Shown here piece by piece: positions 10,690-21,034 of a stretch of DNA of 64,000 bases (positions within the stretch are counted from its first letter, which is position 1; each line of letters begins with the position of its first letter). The stretch comes from Tubiluchus corallicola (taxonomy: Eukaryota > Priapulida > Priapulimorpha > Priapulimorphida > Tubiluchidae): positions 1 through 64,000 of the forward strand of contig JAQGDQ010000579.1 in NCBI GenBank assembly GCA_030141605.1, given 5' to 3'. The position numbers were made by a program, and so were the translations under genes. The notes under the pieces are model-generated. The model ran no database searches. It had not been told where the DNA came from and worked only from the letters and a program-made list of their open reading frames with translations.

Positions 10690-11264
10690 GGAATGATAAT
10701 AATGTTGTTGTTGGCATCCTTCTGTCTCGGAAGACAATGGAGTGTGCGCCAAGAGAGTCAGTTGTTGACCATATTGATGGAGCTGCAGCGTCAACTGTGG
10801 CTGAGCAATTCGATTCTTGAACCACTGGAGTGGTCTCTCCAGGGCGCACGCCTGGGCAAGGTGTATGGAGACCCTGAGTTGCCCAGACAAGAGGAACCCC
10901 CTCTCTTCCTCCCTGGTGTAGTCCAAAGGAAAGCAGAGCGATACGTTTGGCACCATGTTGGCTGCAGGAGCTGCCGGAGTCAGTGAGCATGCTGCACTGA
11001 TCCGCCTTCGGGGCTCCACTCCTGATTTGGAAGGTTTACTCTTCTACACATGACCGTTGAGTCACTTGACCTCCTCCGCCCTCTAGCCGTTGCCTGCTTG
11101 TGCAGCTCCTCCACCTAGTGTCGAGATACAGTGTGGCATCCCGCAAGCCTACAGCACCTGGTATTCCTAGGCGGTCACCCATCCAAGTACTAACCAGGCT
11201 CTATGTTGCTTAGCTTCGGTAATCAGACGAGAACCGGTGTTTTCAACGTGATATGGCCGTAGAC
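10690..11264 (-). mobile_element. 5S rRNA-headed SINE-like element, full length
   Basis: On the minus strand it starts with a 120-bp 5S rRNA-like head, then a roughly 430-bp body, and ends in a CAACAACAACA/ATTATT tail. The body is repeated at 21942-22378 without the 5S head. Similar low-complexity AATGATAATAAT lies at both edges and may be a target-site duplication. Apparent frames across the body are not conserved as protein between the copies. Confidence 0.75.
11145..11264 (-). rRNA. 5S rRNA-like sequence, head of the SINE
   Basis: Reads GTCTACGGCCATA at the 5' end, then GAAGCTAAGC and GGTTAGTACTTGGATGGG (the internal control region recognised by TFIIIA), and ends at GTGCTGTAGGCTT. It is about 120 nt, full 5S length. 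Because non-5S repeat sequence follows without a terminator, it is more likely a Pol III promoter module than a working 5S gene. Confidence 0.75.
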
Positions 11265-11368
11265 TAATAATGATAATAATAATAACAGTAATAATTAATT
11301 TATTAATCGCTCATCACTACTCAAAATATCTACTCATCAAAAAATACAAAACAACAACAAACACCCAC

Positions 11369-11503
11369 CCGAGGCGATGCTAGTCGACCCTTTCTGCCAC
11401 GTGATGATCGGCTTCGGGTCACTCACCATCTTACACTTGATCGTCCAGTCTTGACCGCTTATGGGATTCTGTTCGGTTGGAGCATCGACGATTTCCAGAT
11501 CCT
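11369..11503 (-). CDS. NCAM: NCAM-like gene, exon 4: first half of Ig2
   Basis: Residues 118-161 with split codons at both ends (Gln117, Gly162). The acceptor TTTACAG precedes 11503 and the donor GTGGGT begins at 11368; phase 1 to phase 1. It shows the Ig2 start DLEIVDAPTEQNP, first Cys140 in WTIKCKMV and core Trp152 in IITWQKG. Confidence 0.9.
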
Positions 11504-11778
11504 CTGTAAAGATACAATGCACCAGTCGTTACGTATGTCTCGCCTGAATGCCTTAGAAAGTGTTAGAAAAATGTGCGGTAAAAGCAAACAAATTTCATCA
11601 CACTGTGCGGCGTGATTAGTCTTTGTGAAAAAATAGTTTCACACAAACTAATCCTGCAAACAAATACACCAAAAAAGGATTTTAATGTAGGAAAATTGAT
11701 AAAGTGCCAAACACAACTTGGAATCTGTTCACTGGGGAAGAAGAAAGAAGAGAAGGTGCAGGAAGAAAAGGAGAAACC

Positions 11779-12085
11779 TACCGTATTTATTCGAGTATAA
11801 CGCGCACACATAATTTTCGATTAAAAATCGGCATAAAATTTCGTTTCACTTTTTCTCGGCTCAGACCTAGCATTGTAAGTGACAAACTTTGTTGAACACG
11901 TGCGGCCATGATAAAAACCATTTATTGACAACGTAGAGTAAACTATGAACGCAATACCGAAACAAAATTTACAATATTTATTTAAAATCCTTCAAAGTCC
12001 GATTCATCATCAGATACACCAAAGAGTTGTTCCAGTTCTTCTTGAGTCATATACGTTTGCGCGTTATACTCGAATAAATACGGTA
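11779..12085 (-). mobile_element. Tc1/pogo-like MITE with about 30-bp terminal inverted repeats and TA target duplication
   Basis: The left end reads TACCGTATTTATTCGAG and the right end is its reverse complement, matching over about 30 bp with one mismatch. TA at each edge fits the Tc1/mariner/pogo target duplication. Inside is a short minus-strand frame ending in an acidic tail followed by AATAAA. Confidence 0.8.
11982..12050 (-). pseudogene. C-terminal 22 codons of a pogo-like transposase retained in the MITE
   Basis: The frame reads MTQEELEQLFGVSDD and ends ESDFEGF-stop, overlapped by an AATAAA polyadenylation signal (TAAATAAA). Acidic tails ending in SDFEGF-like residues are typical of pogo/Tigger-class transposases. 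The rest of the transposase is deleted. Homology rests on this short motif and its position next to the inverted repeat. Confidence 0.55.
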
Positions 12086-12667
12086 GTTATTTCTAGAACT
12101 GCTGTCAGCAGTTTAAAAAAAGCTTAGTTGACATTGTATAAGGTGATGCTGTTCATTTTACATTATTATGCTTCATACTATACTGTTTAACATATTCTAG
12201 TCACAGTAGTTGTCGTAAATGTTGCTAAACTAATTAGTCTGTGTGAGGCTATTCTGAAACCAACTGTTCAACGTGAACTATCAAAATTAGTCTGTGTGTT
12301 AGACTAATTCCACAGAATTTTTCCCATTCCAATATAAAGTTGATTCACGTTGAAATTCAAATATTGGTAACAAAATTTTGCTTTGCAAATCAGAATCTTC
12401 TTCAGTGGACTCAACCTCAGAGCTAAACGTTTCTTCACGAACCGGCTTGCTACTGAACTCGTCTCGGTACGTTTGCTCTCATTTCCTGCAACACTGGGCA
12501 CAGTTGCATTGTATTCCACTTCTCTCCCCCTCTTTCTTGCTACCCCAAACACGAAACTGACAAAAGAACCTGGCAACCTGGAACATTCCCGCTCGAAGTA
12601 CAAAACGTTTTTGAAATCTTTTCACGACTAGGTTATTCAAAAGTGAAGAGTAGTCTCAGTTACTTAC

Positions 12668-12810
12668 GGTAGGTTGTGAAAATCATGGATGACTCGATAA
12701 TCTCTCCGTCAGCAGAACCGACACACTTGTACGTTCCCTTGTCATCTGATTTAATCTTCGTGATAAACAAGTTTAATTGATTTGAGGCAGCATCAAACTC
12801 CTGGTAAATC
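12668..12810 (-). CDS. NCAM: NCAM-like gene, exon 3: second half of Ig1
   Basis: Residues 70-116 with split codons Arg69 (AG|G) and Gln117 (C|AG). The acceptor CCTGCAG precedes 12810 and the donor GTAAGT begins at 12667. It contains NQLNLFITKIKSDDKGTYKC with the second Cys98 (partner Cys41) and GSADGEIIESSMIFTTY. Confidence 0.9.
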
Positions 12811-14100
12811 CTGCAGGTAAAAAAAGAGAATTCATTTAGACTGGTACAATATATATAGCTCAGTACAGAAAATTCATTTAGACTGGTACAATATATAGCT
12901 CAGTACAAAAAATTCATTTAGACTGGTACAATATATATAGCTCAGTACTGTATTATCATATGTATGCCTCACACTTCACAGACTTCATGGCAGATTCAAA
13001 ATCGCAGCCAACTTTGCAACTTTTTAGATACCTGTGCATTAATGGAAAGACCAACCCTCGAACAACACTCATTGTGCTCTAATATATACTTAAAAATGTT
13101 AAAATGACCACATTCACAAACACGACATAAAATGATTTGCTTAAAAATGCAAAAGAAATTTAAAGCATTTGTAACTCACACCAAATGAACCTCTTGCGGG
13201 CTTTTTTGAAAAAAATGACATGAGCTCATGGCAACAGGATAAGCTCAACTTCTGGAGAGACTTGGCTTTTGCTTCAACATGCTGGACATTGTGTCCAATG
13301 TTTTTCACGATTATCAACTCAGTAAATTTTGATGCGAAGTACAGTTTCGATTTGAAGATTTGACAACGAAGTAATTTTCTGAACGCAAGTACGCATTGCA
13401 TTTTAAAGCAGCGAATAGCTAAGCACAAAAAAGACCTTAACTCCTTCACATTGTATATGGCAAACTATACAAATTATAACTTATGTCAACTTTTGTTATC
13501 TATTTTAACGTTTAAACAAAAACTAAAACTCAAATGGATTTTAAGCAGGCAATGTTTATTCCACCTCACGATAAACCTTGCATAACTTAAAGGCCTATAT
13601 AACCCCAACACACTTTGAAGTTTCTTAACACATTACGGTATTATGATTACACAGAAGTCATAGTTATTATTAAATAAAAGAAACTTATTAATTAAATAAC
13701 TTACCCTTTTCTGGCGAATTTCAAACGTGCCGTAAAGATCGCCATGTTTCTCGTCTTTCACGCTAGTGAGCGAGAATGACGTACGAGGTACAGAAAGCGT
13801 CTTTGGTTACGGATCTTTGCTGACCTCGTGACTGTACTCATGACGTCACCCGTCTCGCGCAACGAAAAACAGCGATTCTTCTTATGTAATACGGCTAACA
13901 ACGAAGTGATGAAAAGAAACAAGTTTTACAATGAATTTATAATAAAATAAATTAAATACTCGTAACGAGAGTAGGATTTTTAGTTGTAACAGATTATAGT
14001 GGGGTTCGGGTTGACTTTAGATAGTTCCAAGAATAGTAGTGTTTTAGTGAGTTGTTATTAAAAAACGATTCACTTGAGATATGGATATTAACATACATAC
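12811..14100 (-). other. intron within Ig1
   Basis: Contains a tandem repeat next to the acceptor (12826-12952) and otherwise AT-rich sequence. A 102-codon minus frame at 13141-13449 has no recognisable domain. Confidence 0.6.
12826..12952. repeat. about 43-bp tandem repeat, three copies, next to a splice acceptor
   Basis: The unit contains ATTCATTTAGACTGGTACAA and TATAGCTCAGTAC. It begins about 15 bp from the Ig1 exon-3 acceptor. Confidence 0.93.
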
Positions 14101-14254
14101 CTGTTGGGAATTTGGGAAGGGACCGTTTGCCCTGAAGGTGCTATCCATTGTAAATTGGTAGGTAATGGATCACCTGTAGCATCACATCGTACATATACAT
14201 CCTTATTTAAGGCTCCTTTCACCTCGGTAGGTGTGATGTGAACTTCCTGAGCAC
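14101..14254 (-). CDS. NCAM: NCAM-like gene, exon 2: first half of Ig1
   Basis: Residues 18-68. The acceptor TTTTCTAG precedes 14254 and the donor GTATGT begins at 14100. Phase 1 in (completes Gly18 after the signal exon), phase 2 out. The mature N-terminus is probably at Gln20 (TGA|QEV). It contains first Cys41 in VYVRCDATGDPLP and core Trp54 in NLQWIAP. Confidence 0.9.
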
Positions 14255-14487
14255 CTAGAAAAATGAATATTTCACAAATGAACCAAAAATATTTAAAAAG
14301 GATTTATAATCTATTACGTCGTTCAATTATAAACCATAAATGTAATAATGGAAGATCTGAAGTAACAAAAATCTTTCTTTTCTTGCGCAACTGAATGGAT
14401 ACAAATGCAATGCTTTTTATATCTCCTTAACTTAACATCTCAAAAGTTTTTTGGCGCCAGTACAAAGTCGGGAAGCAGGAAGAAGGT

Positions 14488-14660
14488 TGACCAGACGGTT
14501 TAGTCAAGCGATAACGCGTCCACTTTCCGTCTGGGAGATCGTGAGTTCGAACTGCGGCCGAGTGATAACGAAAATTTTAAAATGGTACGTGTGGTTGCCC
14601 TGCCAGGCGCGTGGTATTTAACGTAAAAGTTTCGTAACAATAGTCTCTGTTATGTATTGG
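14488..14660 (+). mobile_element. tRNA-derived SINE
   Basis: A tRNA-like head has an A-box-like TTAGTCAAGCG (14500-14510) and a B-box-like GAGTTCGAACT (14543-14553), about 33 bases apart as expected for a Pol III promoter. A non-tRNA body follows, with GGTACGTGTGGTTGCCCTG and GGCGCGTGGTATTTAACG. The 3' end is not sharp. The head does not fold as an intact tRNA. Confidence 0.6.
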
Positions 14661-15002
14661 TAGTTCGTTATTTACAATAGGGGATAAAAACCTCTTGGCA
14701 GGCTGGCGTTGTCTGTGGATTTTAAGCTGACTTTAAACAAAGGTGATCATTATACCCCCTAACATGCAAACGGTCAAATATAAACAGATAAATATAATAA
14801 ATGACAAAAAATAATATGACTCTGTGGACACAATTTCTTAGTGAAAAACGACAAATTTTTAATTAAAACTTCAATAAAACTCTAGCAATCCAAATGGAAG
14901 TTTTCAACATCAAGTCATCTACTTAAAGGCCACGGTTAAAAATACTTGGATCAAAATTTCAAAATGAATTTAATATTATCAGTATGAATGCTGGTATGTT
15001 TG

Positions 15003-15755
15003 AGCAGTCATCTGACGTTTGTGTCAGTAAATGGCACACTGAACGCACCACTCTCTCCTCTCCAAGACGCTGAACTCAGTCGAGGATCAGCAGCCATATT
15101 AAAACTACCTCAGCAGTCATCTGACGTTTGTGTCAGTAAATGGCACACTGAACGCACCACCCTCCTCTCCAAGACGCTGAACTCAGTCGAGGATCAGCAG
15201 CCATATTAAAACTACCTCGGCAGTCATCTGACGTTTGTGTCAGTAAATGGCACACTGAACGCACCACCCTCCTCTCCAAGACGCTGAACTCAGTTGAGGA
15301 TCAGCAGCCATATTAAAACTACCTCGGCAGTCATCTGACGTTTGTGTCAGTAAACGGCACACTGAACGCACCACCCTCCTCTCCAAGACGCTGAACTCAG
15401 TTGAGGATCAGCAGCCATATTAAAACTACCTCGGCAGTCATCTGACGTTTGTGTCAGTAAACGGCACACTGAACGCACCACCCTCCTCTCCAAGACGCTG
15501 AACTCAGTCGAGGATCAGCAGCCATATTAAAACTACCTCAGCAGTCATCTGACGTTTGTGTCAGTAAATGGCACACTGAACGCACCACCCTCTCCTCTCC
15601 AAGACGCTGAACTCAGTCGAGGATCAGCAGCCATATTAAAACTACCTCGGCAGTCAATTGACGTTTGTGTTAGTAAATGGCACACTGAACGCACCCCCTC
15701 CTCTCCAAGACGCAGAACTCAGTCGAGGATCAGCAGCCATATTAAAACTACCTCG
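15003..15755. repeat. 107-109 bp tandem array, seven copies
   Basis: Units start near 15005, 15114, 15221, 15328, 15435, 15542 and 15651. Key blocks are CAGTCATCTGACGTTTGTGT, GGCACACTGAACGCACC and GAGGATCAGCAGCCATATT. The two-base length variation sits in a CTCTCC run. Short plus-strand frames across it are by-products. Confidence 0.97.
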
Positions 15756-16189
15756 CGCACCTAGAAAGCCCATAAACGAGATTAATTTATTTGCTCCTCC
15801 ATCGATCTGATGACACTCGTTTCTGGGCTGCTGATTATTAATCAGGTTTTCTGTAGATCAAAATCAATGCTAACACGAGCTTCGCCAGAACTCGATGCAT
15901 ATCATGTACAACGTATAAGAACAGACCAGCAGATGGCTTCAAGGTACTCGTAGCGAGTTATCTTTAAAGACGCTTGCATTGTTAATGTAACAAATTTAAT
16001 TTGCAACATCAGCTAAAGTGCTATAATACGAGACGGTCGGCGAGCTTTGGCAATGCGTTTCTACAGAATAGGAAGATCAATAGCCAATTTACAGAGGAAA
16101 TTCTCCCCAAGGAAAATGTTCACTGAACTGTTAGCGATATTCAAGTGTACAGAGCCTGTGCTTGGTAATCAGTCCAGTGATCCTAACTA
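15756..16189. other. spacer between two tandem arrays
   Basis: I see no gene, RNA or repeat here. Confidence 0.5.
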
Positions 16190-16792
16190 ATTATTAGGAT
16201 TTATCCAAGATAGACTTTCTGCAAGTCTGGCAACGAAGCCTACCCCCCTACCCTCACAGACTTCAGTCATAGGACATCAAGACAGACTTTCTGCAATTCA
16301 GTCATGGGGACATCAAGACAGACTTTCGGCAAGTCTAGCAACGAAGCCTACCCCCCCCCTCACAGACTTCAGTCATAAGACATCAAGACAGACTTTCTGC
16401 AAGTCTGGCAACGAAGCCTACCCCCCCCCCCCCCACCCTCACATACTTCAGTCATAGGACATCAAGACAGACTTTCTGCAAGTCAGTCATGGAACATCAA
16501 GACAGACTTTCGGCAAGTCTAGCAACGAAGCCTACCCCCACAGACTTCAGTCATAGGACATCAAGACAGACTTTCTGCAAGTCAGTCATGGGACATCAAG
16601 ACAGACTTTCTGCAAGTCTGACAACGAAGCCTACCCCCACAGATTTCAGTCATAGGACATCAAGACAGACTTTCTGTAAGTCTGACAACGAAGCCTACCC
16701 TCACAGACTTCAGTCATAGGACACCAAGGCAGACTTTCTGCAAGTCTGGCAACAAAGTCTACCCCCACAGACTTCAGTCATAGGACAGTATC
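16190..16792. repeat. about 64-bp satellite-like array with a shorter variant unit
   Basis: The repeated blocks are CATCAAGACAGACTTTCTGC, AAGTCTGGCAACGAAGCCTA, a variable C-run and CACAGACTTCAGTCATAGGA. Some units lack the GCAACGAAGCC part, giving a mixed long/short order. C-runs of 7-14 bp occur near 16351 and 16422. Confidence 0.95.
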
Positions 16793-16834
16793 ATGTCTGT
16801 TATGTCGTCGTATCTCAACAATCACAAATCGCAA

Positions 16835-17424
16835 ACAAAACCGAACCCAATCCTAAACTGCAGGTCAAAACAATCTACTCTTTAAAATATTGAATGTAAC
16901 AGACTACTTTTCAAAGATTGACAGTTTTTACAACACAAAAGTAATTTCGTGTTCCCGCGGTTAGTTCTACACTGTTACATACATTTTGCCATTCGTTAGT
17001 TAGATGGGCACTAGCGCCTGAATTTCGGAAACGCGTTACATGAAAAACAGGTGCTGTACCTCTCAGCTCTGACCTGTTCGTTTGTGACATAATACACATG
17101 TTTGAGAGCTCATACGTGATCGCTGCGGTATATTTAAAACTTCGAATTTCTATTAAAATTTGTCGAGTTTTTGTATATCACACTGAATGTTGTACAGTAG
17201 CACTGTTTTCGCAAACACGTTCAACATGCTCCTGGAATATCTATGCTGTTGAAAATTATGTTCGTTTGTTATATCATCACTGGATATCGCCTGCCGTTAA
17301 ATAAAGTTTTTAACCTATTATCTAATTATAAATGCTTTGGCATTATTATCAGTGTTAAAATGTACACATTTGACCGTATTTCAAAATGGGGTAGGAACTG
17401 AAAAATCCCTGTGCTTTCCTTTAA
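16835..17424 (+). mobile_element. family A MITE
   Basis: Near full length: AAAACCGAACCCAATCCTAAA at the left, CTACTCTTTAAAATATTGAA, GGTGCTGTACCTCTCAG, and CTTTCCTTTAA at the right end. Confidence 0.8.
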
Positions 17425-18600
17425 GGAAATCAACCTCATCTGAATGAAATCAGGGTTCAGTAGCAGCCTACTAGTGTGTTTTCATTAATAATAATGAGAA
17501 TTATCTTACAAAAGGGTCAAGTTTGCAATCTCTTTTTTATGGAATTTTCTTTATACAGGAGTGTCTGTCAGACTTTTTATCGTTACTTTCATGCTAGAAT
17601 GCTCCTGAAGTCGCTCGTGGAAGAAGTCCTGACAACGACGTTTGCTTGGCATACTTGGCTTCGCAATTTTATCCTGAACAGATGCCGTATACAATCACGT
17701 ACATATACACTTTTTCTCCAGGAATTCTTCGCCGAATTGCAATCTTACTGGCTTCAAATAGCATATCAACAGATACTTTATTTATTTATTTCTCTCAAAA
17801 AGCAATGTACATTCAAGGGTACGAAACAATAATTACAAAACGGCATGTCAAAAACACCAATCGCTTACAATAAAATACTTCAATGTTTGCTGAAAAAGAT
17901 CTTGTAAGCACAACACTGATAGTGAGAAAGGGTTATGCAAGACACTCTCTATCACAAGCAATTCTAGTTTTCTGAGTCCTGTATTCAAATTCCTAGGTAT
18001 TTGTAGGCTATACTGATCTTGCTTGTCGACATAAACATAGCAGATCTTCTGTAAATATGCTTGCACCGATAATTTTCTAAATTATTATCATGGTGCACTC
18101 AGTACACATCTACGTCCTCTATACGTAGTTCAGTGACATCTCGTTTGTTTAAAAAGTATAGAAATGCAGATTGTTTTATTTCTGACAGAACATCGACATA
18201 ATTACAGGTGCGTGAGAAGGCGTTTACCTATTGTAATAATCATTAAGTTTCTAAGTTTACATCCTAAACAGTTTGACAGCGTGTTTCTCTATTTCCTACC
18301 ATTGTGGCACGGGTACATTACGTGCAAATTGTTACCTGAACGAATCGCGTGTAAAAACGGGAAAATGAAATTACCTTAAAAACGACGTAATTACAGTCAA
18401 CAGCATCTCGCGTTATTTTAATCAACTTTCAATCATAAACAGCACGTCATTTAACTAAAAGCTGTGTCTTGTTTACGCAAGCTTGCATTTCCCTTCATAA
18501 ATCATGCAAGCAGTGTGACATCTAAATCAATACAAGAGTGACAAAAACACGAAGCAGAGATGGAGAGTGAAAATGGAGTCTTGGAATTTAAACTGAGAGG
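17425..18600. other. intronic sequence without recognised features
   Basis: Overlapping frames at 17476-17832 and 17646-17873 have no domain or splice context and are not accepted as genes. Confidence 0.5.
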
Positions 18601-18604
18601 GAAG

Positions 18605-19165
18605 AACTAGAGGCGCGAACATGAAATTGTGTTATATATGGCAATAATTCTTTCACTTAAGTCATTTTTGAAAAAAAATAGTAGGTTTCTTTTCAATGTA
18701 TTAAAGAGCAGATTGTTTTTACTTACAGTTTAAGGGCCCAGTTTTGCTTGAACGTTCAGTTATTTTGGGTAATTTTTCAGAAGAACGCCATTCAAGAAAC
18801 AAATGTTTCTGTCGGCTATTGATGTAAAAGATAAAAATTCAAATTTTAATTTACCGCCGTGCTCACGCATAAGCTGTCGAACTTGTGTAGTTCGTCACAA
18901 ACAAACACATCTGAGCTGAGAGGTACAGCACCTGTTTGTTGCGCAATGCATTTCCGAAATGCAGGCATTAGTGCTTGTCTAACTAGCGAATGACAAAATG
19001 CATAAAACAGCGAAGAACTAGAGGCGCGAACATGAAATTGTGTTCATATGGCAATAATTCTTTCGCGTAAGTCATTTTTGAAAAAAATAGCATGTTTCTT
19101 TTCAATGTATTAAAGAGTGGATTGTTTTGACTTACAGTTTAAGATTGGATCCGGTTTTGCTTGAA
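18605..19165 (-). mobile_element. family A MITE, rearranged reverse copy with a duplicated end
   Basis: 18840-19165 is a reverse copy of the left half of family A. Its terminal part (from AGAACTAGAGGCGCGAACAT at about 19015) is present again at 18605-18745. The intervening CAGAAGAACGCCATTCAAGA piece matches, in reverse, the left flank of the copy at 5205. Confidence 0.7.
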
Positions 19166-20384
19166 ATGAAATTGAATTTTATAAACTTTATAACCGTTGT
19201 GTTACAACCGTTATTAATACAAATCCTACAGTATGATGTAACGTTCTATCACTTCTATGTGACGACAAAGCGTGTGCTTATTGCTAAATCTGAACTCCAA
19301 ACTCCGGTCAATCGATGACAATCAGAATGACACTGAAAGGCAGGGCAAAATCACACCTAGAATTCCAGGCTAAAGATTATATAATTTAAAGTAAGTGAAC
19401 TTCCACGTTATTACTGACAGCTGATCATTATCAAGTCAAAGTATCCTCCATACATCACAGTCTTTGTCTGGATTTGACTTACACGTACAATAACAGCAAC
19501 GGGTGGGTGGGATCGATACAGGGAGGGGAAACCGTAATTACACTGACAAAGCGGAAGTAGTACCCCGTCATTATCTTACCATAGAGTCGCGGACACAAAG
19601 AAAAACACGTCTAGCCAGTTTACAAGATCAACTGCATATAGGAAATCTTGGTTATACATGGAGTTTCAAGAGATTGATATCGTAGCTTGGTGATACAGTA
19701 GTAAGATACTTCAGCCTGATTATATAAGGAAACTATAACTGTATAAGGTTGATTATAGACTCATTTCTTGTGAATCTTAACCTCAGAATAAATAAAACTA
19801 CTAAAAGAACGTACTTCAAGCTTGCCTATTGAAATTAATGCAAAAAAAACATGGCGGCAGTTTTGCCCCAGTTTCAAAATGCAAAAAATCAAACAGAGAC
19901 AATATTTAAAGTTAAACCGTTTAATTAAAAAAATTAGGGGTTTCTGAGCAGTCGTGACACGGAAAGTTCACGAATCGTTCTCGGGAATAAGGTGTGTGTT
20001 TTGCCTTACAGACTAACAGCACTTACGGAAAATACAAAACTTAACAAAATAATAAAAAAAGAACGAATTAACGCACAAAAAAGCAAAATGGTCAAATAAA
20101 AATGACGTTATGCGAAAATATCAAAGTATACCAAAGCAAGGAATCACTCGGTAGCTGAGGTGGTGCCTTATGCGAGGGTCAGAGATCCGCTCATGTAGCC
20201 CCAAATATTATAACGCTCCTGTTACCATTGAAGGGAAAGAATTACCATATAAGGTCTAGCCGATATGACGCCATAATTATTTAAAATTATCGCCATGATT
20301 CAAACGAGGAGAAACTGAAATGACAGTTGGGAAACTTTCAGCAGTGTTTAATGATGTAACTGATTTTACTCTGAGAAGATAAAT
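19166..20384. other. intronic sequence without recognised features
   Basis: AT-rich. No gene, RNA or repeat could be supported. Confidence 0.45.
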
Positions 20385-20521
20385 AAAAATTGTCTATGTC
20401 TAGGCTAACACTTGTCAGCACGACCCACTGGCTTTTTAAAGGAAAGGTCAAGTAAAAATTGTCCATGTCTAGGTTAACACTTGTCAGCACGACCCACTGG
20501 CTTTTTAAAGGAAAGGTCAAG
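20385..20521. repeat. about 68-bp direct duplication including a MITE end
   Basis: Two near-identical units contain GTCTATGTCTAGG or its variant, CAGCACGACCCACTGGC and TTTTTAAAGGAAAGGTCAAG. The second unit leads into the family C element at 20505. Confidence 0.92.
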
Positions 20522-21034
20522 TCTTCTGGGAAGAGAGGCTTATTTCAATGTACGCGAAAAATGTTAAAGAGACTTAGTAATAACAGTGCGATAAGCGCCT
20601 CGTGTAGTTGGTAAATTCATTTTAAAGTCGCGATCATTTCACGCTTGGGTGCTTCCAATTTGAAAGCCCGTTTTTCCACCAATGACGTCACTTGAAGAAA
20701 AACAGCTAATGTCAATTTTTGTTAAAAGTATAAAAGGTTTTTACAAAAAATTAGATAGTTAATTTTGTAATATTTCTGCATGAACATTCGGTAAGCTGCA
20801 GAATTCTGAATTAGATTAAGCAGCGGAACGTTTACGAAAAGACACTTGGTCCACCAGTGACGTCATAATTTTCACGTGAATGACGTCTGAAAATTTCTAC
20901 ACAGCAGTAGTATAAATTAACTTCATGCTTTACAGACAGTTTTTGTGCAAATTTCTTTGTCATATGTTTCTAAGTTTAAGTGAAAACAGTGAAATAGGCT
21001 CAACGCATGCTAAGTGACTGGTCCTTTCCCTCAA
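20505..21034 (+). mobile_element. family C MITE, full length
   Basis: Starts TTAAAGGAAAGGTCAAGTC, contains TTAAAGTCGCGATCATTTCA, and ends near GTCCTTTCCCTCAA, a decayed reverse complement of the start. Confidence 0.8.

Larger units (their letters stand above)
10297..11368 (-). other. intron within Ig2, half occupied by a 5S-headed SINE
   Basis: The SINE spans about 10690-11264. No other coding evidence was found. Confidence 0.7.
11504..12667 (-). other. intron between Ig1 and Ig2; contains a pogo-like MITE
   Basis: Apart from the element at 11779-12085 there are short AT-rich frames without support. Confidence 0.6.

Noticed and set aside
10657-11019. Overlapping frames on both strands over the 5S-SINE, and similar ones at 22056-22432
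   Set aside because: They lie in a repeat, and the frames are not preserved between copies.
11145-11264. A working 5S rRNA gene
   Set aside because: The sequence is fused to repeat body without a T-run terminator, and it differs from the usual 5S at several positions.
15003-15755. CRISPR-like array
   Set aside because: Direct head-to-tail repeats without spacers in an animal intron; it is a tandem satellite.
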